This document shows, piece by piece, positions 1-6,067 of a DNA stretch of 64,000 nt (the stretch's first letter is position 1; each line of letters starts with the position of its first letter). This stretch comes from an uncultured Pirellulaceae bacterium (GTDB lineage: Bacteria; Planctomycetota; Planctomycetia; Pirellulales; Pirellulaceae). A program made the position numbers and the translations under genes. The stretch spans positions 1 to 64,000 of the forward strand of contig CALDHM010000019.1 in NCBI GenBank assembly GCA_937941455.1, written 5' to 3'. The notes under the pieces are model-generated. The model saw only the letters and a list, made by a program, of their open reading frames with translations. It searched no databases and was not told the origin of the DNA.

Positions 1-552
1 GGAAAACTCGGATGCACCGCCAATCCCAACAACCCTCGATCGCGCACTCCATTCACCCGATCCCGAAAATCAAGCAAGGGAGTCGTCAAGAGAATGCCGT
101 TTTGCACCACCCTTACGATGCCTCGCTGCTCGGCGATGTACCTCAAACTGCCATCGGGAGAAAAGTCCACGGTGGTCGGCTGGCTCAGGCCCGTGATCAC
201 GGCCTGAGCTTGCAAATTGCCCCCAGGCGTCATCGGGGGCGGCTCGGCGGGGTACAACGGACTGGCAGGAATGATTTCGAGCGGCTGCTCATTGCTTTGC
301 CAAGATAACTCGGCAACCGCCGAGCCCGCTCGTTCATAATAATCCATGCGGATGTCGTGAAAAACCCCCGCTTGCAAGGCTATCGTCCCCGTACGCACTG
401 TGGCCGCTTGGTCGATCCAACGATCGATGATCGACTGATGGTCGACCCACAATCGCACCCCGTCATCGACGCGAACTCGAAACGTATACAGACCAGTAAA
501 TCGCGGCTCGATCCGCCCCGTCCACCGCACCGTAAAATTATCAGCCGTCATT
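1..552 (-). CDS. PA14 domain plus glucose/sorbosone dehydrogenase-like protein, cut by the window edge
   Basis: This ORF is missing from the track because it has no stop inside the window. The minus strand reads TADNFTVRWTGRIEP, then FTGLYTFRVRVDDGVRLWVD and ALQAGVFHDIRMDYYE, which is a PA14 carbohydrate-binding domain. It continues with VITGLSQPTTVDFSPDGS and RDRGLLGLAVHPSF, the opening blade of a GSDH/PQQ-type sugar dehydrogenase propeller. The family is exported and acts on sugars outside the cytoplasm. The PA14 domain lacks its usual N-terminal strand and no signal peptide precedes it. The frame stays open upstream, but similarity seems to stop near 580, where a plus-strand ORF begins. 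I placed the start at the first internal ATG only for convenience. The gene is probably 5'-truncated. Confidence 0.75.
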
Positions 553-618
553 GATGTTCTGGGAGCCGGGCCATCCCCGTTCACGCTGAGCGCGGTCCGT
601 GACGACTGGTATCGGGAC

Positions 619-1077
619 GTGGCGCCGGCCGACCTCGGCGCGATCATGCGCACCGGCGAGGAGAGGTATGCCGACACCAAGGACGGCCGGCTACGCTGGT
701 CGCTTGCCGGGCGCGATCTATACATCCTGGGCAACAGCGATGAGTGGAACGGCCTGGTTTCCAGGCCCCGGCTCGTGCTCGGCGATGAGCACGCCGTCCT
801 CTGCACCGAGGAACTCATTCTCCAGGCGGAGGAACTTTTACAGGAGAGCTGCGGTAAAGTTCTTGATTGCCTGACGCACGATGACGGGATGCCCGCAGGC
901 TGGGTCGCTTATCAGCCGGTTGTTCCTACTAAGCCGCTGCCCCTCGGTCACACCGCCCATTTCCTTGACCCGTTGCGTCCCTCGCCGGACATCGAGATTG
1001 CCCTGCGCGGCGGCATCCGTCTCCACTATAGCCAATGGCTGGCCGGCTACCCGCCGGATCAAGTCATCACGCTGTAA
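619..1077 (+). CDS. Start-less chimeric ORF with a DsrE-like C-terminal tail (probable remnant)
   Basis: The frame is open well before the GTG at 619, and natural-looking protein (AVRDDWYRDVAPADLGAIM) already precedes it, so the true N-terminus seems to be lost. The body (GEERYADTKDGRLRW, SRPRLVLGDEHAVLC) belongs to no family I can name. Its codons are more GC-rich than those of the neighbours, which suggests transfer. The last residues, LAGYPPDQVITL, match the end of the DsrE-like protein at 9378-9755 (LAGNPPDQVITL) almost perfectly. The DNA shares GATCAAGTCATCACG. I infer a recombinant pseudogene joining a foreign 5' part to the tail of a lost dsrE-like copy. It could instead be an intact gene whose tail matches by chance. 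Confidence 0.45.
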   Translation: MAPADLGAIMRTGEERYADTKDGRLRWSLAGRDLYILGNSDEWNGLVSRPRLVLGDEHAVLCTEELILQAEELLQESCGKVLDCLTHDDGMPAGWVAYQPVVPTKPLPLGHTAHFLDPLRPSPDIEIALRGGIRLHYSQWLAGYPPDQVITL

Positions 1078-1199
1078 CCTCGGGGTTCGATCGTCGGCCA
1101 TTCGATACCGCTTGCAGATTGGGAATCTAAAGGTCGGATCAACGCGTCCGAAATGGGGTATCCCGTCGGCTTTGGAACTCGAAAGGTCGTTCAACATGG

Positions 1200-1634
1200 C
1201 TATCGACACTGATTGCAGTGTCCACGGACTAAAATTTCGGTGATTTCGCCCACCCGTTCTGTAACGCGCTGACTGCTCGCGGTGAGTTGAACGTCATCCA
1301 GACAAGTCACTTCGCCGCAGTCGACACATAGGAAATGCGGGTGCGCCGAGTCGCGTCCATGCTCGTGATCTCGAATCGCTTCGAACCTCCACACGTGGTC
1401 CCCCAGCTCTGCGCGCCGCAACAATCCGACTTGTGCCATCCCATTGAGATTGCGGAAGACGGTCGCACTATCGACACCCAGTGATGCCAATTTTTCGGCG
1501 ACCACGGAGTGCGGCAAAGGGGAGTTAGATTCCCACAGCATCTGCAAAATCGCAATTCGTGCGGGTGTCGCCCGCAAGCCCGCGTCGCGAATCGCACGCT
1601 TGACCAATTCAAGCGATTCGTCTTTCTTCGTCAC
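1200..1634 (-). CDS. Fur-family metal-responsive repressor, probably Zur-type
   Basis: A 144-residue cytoplasmic transcription factor of normal Fur length. Residues 10-80 form the winged helix (RATPARIAIL, SVVAEKL, DSATVFRNLNGM). The C-terminal dimerisation domain carries the HPHFLC-x2-C and HCNQC cysteine pairs that bind structural zinc, and a His-rich stretch EHGRDSAHPH that would form the sensory site. GTG is the start (GTGACGAAG). It is divergent from a COG0523 GTPase gene, with a TGCAAT palindrome between them. COG0523 genes are commonly zinc-repressed, so Zur is the best subtype call, but Fur, PerR and Zur cannot be told apart with certainty by eye. Confidence 0.85.
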   Translation of the reverse strand: MTKKDESLELVKRAIRDAGLRATPARIAILQMLWESNSPLPHSVVAEKLASLGVDSATVFRNLNGMAQVGLLRRAELGDHVWRFEAIRDHEHGRDSAHPHFLCVDCGEVTCLDDVQLTASSQRVTERVGEITEILVRGHCNQCR

Positions 1635-1722
1635 CGTTCGTTCCTATCAACTCAAGACCGGAAATCTCCCGTGCCGCCATTTCCCGCTTCGGCTTCCCAT
1701 TAAATTCGAACCGCCAACTACT

Positions 1723-1737
1723 TGCAATCGTATTGCA
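1723..1737. promoter_or_regulatory. Candidate Zur/Fur operator palindrome
   Basis: TGCAATCGTATTGCA is a perfect 6-3-6 inverted repeat in the divergent spacer between the Fur-family gene and the first COG0523 operon. It overlaps a second palindrome, TGCACGTGCA (1734-1743). The size and symmetry fit Fur-family operators. Its position would allow control of both directions. The assignment is inference; I saw no second copy upstream of the other COG0523 gene at 11636. Confidence 0.5.
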
Positions 1738-1785
1738 CGTGCATTAGCATAGGCTTTGTCAACTGGAACTCAAAGGGGAGCCCGT

Positions 1786-1947
1786 ATGTGGACGCTGATG
1801 TTGTCGGCCATCACCTCAATTGTAACACTTCTGGGAGCGAATCAGGAGATCCGCCCCGATTGGCTTTATTTAGCGAACGCTTTCAGCCTTCCGAGCGGGT
1901 CCGCCGCGATCCACTGGCAAGATTATTGCCGGAACTCGTCAAAGTGA
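1786..1947 (+). CDS. Small hydrophobic ORF upstream of COG0523 (53 aa)
   Basis: An ATG at 1786 follows AAAGGGGAG with 5 nt spacing. The product begins MWTLMLSAITSIVTLLGAN, which looks like a signal or membrane segment, and ends 19 nt before the likely GTPase start. I do not recognise the protein. It is the first ORF after the candidate operator. It could be a leader peptide, a small exported protein or a chance ORF. Confidence 0.4.
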   Translation: MWTLMLSAITSIVTLLGANQEIRPDWLYLANAFSLPSGSAAIHWQDYCRNSSK

Positions 1948-1966
1948 AAGGAGAATGATTTTCCTA

Positions 1967-3235
1967 ATGGTCAGTTTGCAGCAAACTAGGCAAACCAAAC
2001 GGCTTCCTGTAACCGTTCTGTCCGGATTTTTGGGTGCGGGAAAGACGACGTTACTGAATCACGTGTTGGCCAATCGCAGCGGGCTGCGGGTCGCGGTGAT
2101 CGTCAATGACATGAGCGAAATCAATGTCGATGCCGCCTTGATTCGAAACGGCGAAGCGAATCTCTCGCGCACTGAAGAGCAACTTATCGAAATGACCAAC
2201 GGCTGCATCTGTTGCACGCTGCGAGAGGACTTGTTGATCGAGGTCGCCAAGCTGGCTCGGCAGGGGCGATTCGACTACCTGTTGATCGAATCGACTGGCA
2301 TCAGCGAGCCGATGCCGGTGGCCGAGACGTTTACGTTCGAAGACGAGGACGGAAATAGCCTGTCCGATTTGGCTGAGCTGGACACCATGGTCACGGTGGT
2401 CGATGCAGCTAATTTTATGCGGGAGTATCACTCGTACGACGACCTGTCGGATCGTGGACTGGGTTTGAACGACGACGACAAACGAAACATCGTTGACCTG
2501 CTGGTCGATCAAGTCGAATTTGCGAACGTGATTGTCATCAACAAGACCGACTTAGTCACTCCCTACGATCTGGAGCAGTTGACCGTACTGATTCGAGCGC
2601 TCAACGGAAACGCGAAGATCATTCACACCACGGAGGGGCGCGTCCCGCTGGATCAAGTGCTCGGCACGGGCCTTTTCTCGTTGAGCGAAGCCGAGCAGCA
2701 GCCGCTGTGGCTGGCGGTACCTCGCGGACAAGAGACGACGGAGACGGAAGAGTATGGCATTTCCAGCTTCGTCTTTCGCAGCCGTCGCCCGTTTCATCCG
2801 CAGCGGCTATCCGATGCGCTCGATGCCGATCACGACGAGGGATTGTTTCGAGGAGTGTTGCGCAGCAAAGGCCTGGTTTGGATCGCGTCAAGAAATGACT
2901 GGGCCTACGACTGGTCGCAGGCCGGATGTTCGGTCCGTTTGGACCCCGCTGGCTTGTGGTGGGCAGCAGCTCCAGAAGAAGAGTGGCCGGAAAACGACGA
3001 TGAGATCGCGCGAATTAAGGCAAACTTCGCGGGATCGTATGGCGACCGGCGGCAGGAATTGGTCTTTATTGGTAACGCAATGGACGAACTGCGAACGCGC
3101 GAGATTCTTGAAAAGTGTTTGCTCACCGATCTCGAATTTGTTCAAGGGACTGTCTTCTGGGAACAGCTTCCCGATCCCCTTCCTGCTGTCGAACTTCAAA
3201 ACGACCAGGACGATTTTGGAGCTGTCACCAATTGA
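1967..3235 (+). CDS. COG0523 GTP-dependent zinc metallochaperone, copy 1
   Basis: A G3E-family GTPase (CobW/ZigA/ZagA type) thought to deliver zinc to client enzymes under zinc limitation. It shows the Walker A motif [10 protein letters not shown], the metal-binding CICC motif inside [17 protein letters not shown], and the NKTD base-specificity motif. A CobW C-terminal domain follows (FRSRRPFHPQRL, WSQAGCSVRLDP). The ORF opens at ATG 1955, but the AAAGGAG at 1947-1953 lies only 1 nt before it, so I prefer the ATG at 1967 (MVSLQQT); spacing there is 13 nt, which is long. It lies downstream of the putative Zur palindrome, and copy 2 is at 11636-12862. The zinc role is inferred from family and context. 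Confidence 0.88.
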   Translation: MVSLQQTRQTKRLPVTVLSGFLGAGKTTLLNHVLANRSGLRVAVIVNDMSEINVDAALIRNGEANLSRTEEQLIEMTNGCICCTLREDLLIEVAKLARQGRFDYLLIESTGISEPMPVAETFTFEDEDGNSLSDLAELDTMVTVVDAANFMREYHSYDDLSDRGLGLNDDDKRNIVDLLVDQVEFANVIVINKTDLVTPYDLEQLTVLIRALNGNAKIIHTTEGRVPLDQVLGTGLFSLSEAEQQPLWLAVPRGQETTETEEYGISSFVFRSRRPFHPQRLSDALDADHDEGLFRGVLRSKGLVWIASRNDWAYDWSQAGCSVRLDPAGLWWAAAPEEEWPENDDEIARIKANFAGSYGDRRQELVFIGNAMDELRTREILEKCLLTDLEFVQGTVFWEQLPDPLPAVELQNDQDDFGAVTN

Positions 3236-3330
3236 TACTCTCCGACAGCGTGAAAGTCATGAGTATTGAAGTTTGTTGTAGGACCATCGATAACCTATTT
3301 TAATCACAAAGCAACAAGGAGAAGAAGTTT

Positions 3331-4470
3331 ATGCTTCAAGTGCCAGTTCAATTGTTTGTCAAAATGTTTACGTTTATTGCGATGCTACCAATCGCAAACC
3401 TTGTACTTGGTGATTACGTGATCATCAACTTAGGTGCTTCCGGAAACTACGTTGCAGGTGAGGAGGTCAGTGAGAACGGCTTGGTCGCGGGAGGGTTTTT
3501 CGACGCAGCGGACGTCGAAGGGGCTTTTACTTTTAATGGAGCGACCTCCTATTTAAGTGGTTTGCCAGGAGGCACCGGCACCTACGCAAATAGCATTAAC
3601 AATTCCGGTATCGCGGTCGGTTATGCCAACAATGCCAGCGGACAGCGTCGGGCTGTTCTGTGGAGTTCACCTTCGAGCGTTACCGAGCTTGGAACGCTGG
3701 GCGGAACTCAAAGTAATGCTCGAGGCATCGACAACCTAGGACGGGTTGTTGGTGACAGTCGCAATAGTTCGGATCAGACGCGCCCGTTTCTTTGGACCAG
3801 CAGCACCGGCATGGTCGAATTGGCGATGAGTTTGGGCGGTATGACCGCCAGCGCGCGAGCCATCAATGACAACGGCCAAATTGCCGGAAATGCACGGCTT
3901 ACCTCAGGCGAGACGCGAGCTGTAAGGTTCGATTTGACAACGGCAACCACGCTGAACTTGGGCACGCTCGGTGGCGAATCCAGTTTTGCCAATGGAATCA
4001 GTCCCAATGGTTATGTGGCGGGATTGAGCGATGCACCTGATGACGAATTCAGGCCTTTCTTCTGGTCCGAGCTCACCGGGATGATCGATATTTTTGCCGA
4101 TTCGCATCTCGGGTCGCCATTCGGAGCAGCATACGACGTGAACAGCAGCGGCTGGGTGGTTGGATATGGAGAAATCAACGACAACTTCGATTCTCATGCG
4201 TTTTTGTGGTCTCAAAGTTTTGGTTTGATCGATCTCAATAGTTTCCTGCCTGCTGGTAGTGATTGGGTGCTGATGGGGGCTGCAGGCATCAATGATCGGG
4301 GGCAAATCACCGGTTGGGGAACCTATCAAGGACAGCCCAGCGGCTTTCTGCTGAGCCCAGTTCCCGAACCCAGTTCGGCATTTCTACTGATCTCAGCCGC
4401 AGCAGTCAGCGGACTGGCGCGAGTATCCAAACGTCGTAGAGTCGTCCCCGCTCTCGAGTCAATAGGGTAG
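3331..4470 (+). CDS. HAF-repeat PEP-CTERM surface protein 1
   Basis: A 379-residue exported protein with an N-terminal hydrophobic signal (FIAMLPIANLVLG). About seven imperfect 45-60 residue HAF-type repeats follow, of the form GTLGG-x2-S-A-x-GI-x-N-x-G-V-x-G-x-S followed by RPFLW. It ends with VPEPSS, a hydrophobic helix and a basic tail (KRRR), the PEP-CTERM sorting signal cut by an exosortase. No exosortase lies in this window. The repeats probably form a beta-propeller-like fold; their ligand is unknown. AAGGAG precedes the ATG. It is the first of three PEP-CTERM genes between the two COG0523 genes. Confidence 0.85.
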   Translation: MLQVPVQLFVKMFTFIAMLPIANLVLGDYVIINLGASGNYVAGEEVSENGLVAGGFFDAADVEGAFTFNGATSYLSGLPGGTGTYANSINNSGIAVGYANNASGQRRAVLWSSPSSVTELGTLGGTQSNARGIDNLGRVVGDSRNSSDQTRPFLWTSSTGMVELAMSLGGMTASARAINDNGQIAGNARLTSGETRAVRFDLTTATTLNLGTLGGESSFANGISPNGYVAGLSDAPDDEFRPFFWSELTGMIDIFADSHLGSPFGAAYDVNSSGWVVGYGEINDNFDSHAFLWSQSFGLIDLNSFLPAGSDWVLMGAAGINDRGQITGWGTYQGQPSGFLLSPVPEPSSAFLLISAAAVSGLARVSKRRRVVPALESIG

Positions 4471-4777
4471 CGGAGGTAGTAATCACAGATGTCCTAGTCC
4501 GAGGGGCAGGTGTCCCAGGCAAATGAATGAAACATCGTAATTGTTCTGGTTCTCGCCCTGCCCTGAGTGAGACTTGGATTCAGTGACTTGAGGATCGGAG
4601 GGTTCGGTTTGGGTCGGATGAATTTTCAGAGCGTTTTCGAGTACGAGCAGGAGCAAGAGTGGAAGTACGAGTCAGGAGCAGGAGCAGCTAGAGCGTCGTG
4701 GGTTAACGAGAGACATGAACAAGCACCCGGTATACATCATCTAATAATTTTCCATCACTAAAGCAGGGATTTTTAAC
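4471..4777. other. Intergenic spacer with purine-rich degenerate repeat
   Basis: This 307-bp spacer lies between the two HAF genes. It holds a purine-rich tract at 4638-4690 built from GAGTACGAG, GAGCAGGAG and AAGTACGAG units. I see no convincing gene, RNA or strong terminator. Confidence 0.5.
4638..4690 (+). repeat. Degenerate GAGTACGAG/GAGCAGGAG tract
   Basis: Hexamer and nonamer units such as CGAGTACGAGCAGGAGCAAG recur with changes over about 53 bp. The tract is non-coding by position. Such strand-biased purine tracts can expand by slippage. Confidence 0.5.
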
Positions 4778-5944
4778 ATGCATTTTGCGTTCGATCTGAA
4801 CATCTTGGTGAAGCGATCTTTGTTTTGCTTCGCACTGATATTGTTACTTTCCAGTTCTCGTTCTGTGCTGGCACAGTACCAGCTCATCGATCTGGGAACT
4901 CTGGGAGGTTCCACCAGTTTCGCCCGCGCAGTCAACGATTTTGGTCAAGTGACGGGAAACGCCCAGTTACCCGTTGGACAACCTAATCCTAGGCTTAATG
5001 CCTTCTCTTGGAACAACCCTGGGCCGATGCAAAACTTGGGCACGCTTCCAGGCAGCAACAACTTCAGTCGAGGCTATGACATTAACAACGCTGGTGTGAT
5101 CGTCGGAGAGTCCGACAACAATATCCCTCGCGCATTTCGTTGGGATCCCGTCAATGGCATGGTAGGTTTGATTCGTTTGGCGGGGGACAACGATCGCGGC
5201 GTGGCTCACGGCATTAACAACAATGGTCGGATCGTCGGCATCAGCAGCAATGGAACAGCGAGCCGGCCAACGATGTGGGTCAATGATGTCGCTCACGATT
5301 TAGGATCGCTCGATGGCGTCAACACGAGCTTCGGTCGAGCCTGGTCGATCAACGACAACAACGTTGCTGTCGGCTTTTCATCGACCGGCATTCCTGGTGT
5401 TTCTTCCAAAGCCACCATGTGGGACAACGGCAACATTATTAACTTGGGTTCGTGGCAAACCAATTCGTTCAGTGAAGCCCTCGATGTCAATCTTTCGGGA
5501 ATCGCAGTCGGAGCAGCGGTCAATGGAACGACCGGCAGCGGGACATCGATTCGTCGCGCTACCCGCTGGAAGATCGTTAATGGCACGCCGGTGCTAACGG
5601 ATTTGGGATCCCTGGGATTGACTTTTTCGGACGCCAGAAGCATTAACGATTTGGGGCAGATCGTCGGTTTTGCCACCAACATCTCCGGCCAGACCCAGCG
5701 AGCATTCTTGTGGGAGAACGGAGTCCAGATTGACTTGAATTCGCTCATCGATCCCGGTTTGGGCTGGACGCTGACTACCGCCGAATCGATCAATAACCGC
5801 GGCGACATCGTGGGCTGGGGAACATTTGAAGGTAACACCCGCGCCTACATGCTGGTCAACGTCGTTCCCGAACCCAGTTCGTTCGGGCTTCTGTCGTTGG
5901 CCATTTTGTTTGCAACCGCGAGACGACGGTGTTGCCAGGTGTAG
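4778..5944 (+). CDS. HAF-repeat PEP-CTERM surface protein 2
   Basis: A 388-residue paralogue of the gene at 3331. It has a signal peptide (SLFCFALILLLSSSRSVLA, likely cut after VLAQ). HAF repeats follow (IDLGTLGGSTSFARAVNDFGQVTG, LGTLPGSNNFSRGYDINNAG and others). The end is VVPEPSSFGLLSLAILFATARRRC, a PEP-CTERM anchor. Each repeat pairs a GTLGG-type turn with an IN-x-x-G-x-IVG strand. It is expected at the cell surface through exosortase processing. It is codirectional with its neighbours, but the 307-bp spacer suggests its own promoter. The function beyond surface display is unknown. Confidence 0.85.
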   Translation: MHFAFDLNILVKRSLFCFALILLLSSSRSVLAQYQLIDLGTLGGSTSFARAVNDFGQVTGNAQLPVGQPNPRLNAFSWNNPGPMQNLGTLPGSNNFSRGYDINNAGVIVGESDNNIPRAFRWDPVNGMVGLIRLAGDNDRGVAHGINNNGRIVGISSNGTASRPTMWVNDVAHDLGSLDGVNTSFGRAWSINDNNVAVGFSSTGIPGVSSKATMWDNGNIINLGSWQTNSFSEALDVNLSGIAVGAAVNGTTGSGTSIRRATRWKIVNGTPVLTDLGSLGLTFSDARSINDLGQIVGFATNISGQTQRAFLWENGVQIDLNSLIDPGLGWTLTTAESINNRGDIVGWGTFEGNTRAYMLVNVVPEPSSFGLLSLAILFATARRRCCQV

Positions 5945-6067
5945 TAGTGAATCCGATTTTCATAGCCTCGTTGATGGCAGTCATTGCGTCAACGAAGATC
6001 GCCAAACAGTCAAATGAGTTTCGTAAGTATCTGTTTAATCTAACGTAAATTTGCAAAGGTAAAAATA

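Noticed and set aside
3331-5944. Regular repeats that might suggest a CRISPR array
   Set aside because: They are HAF protein repeats inside open reading frames, with varying DNA and no spacers.
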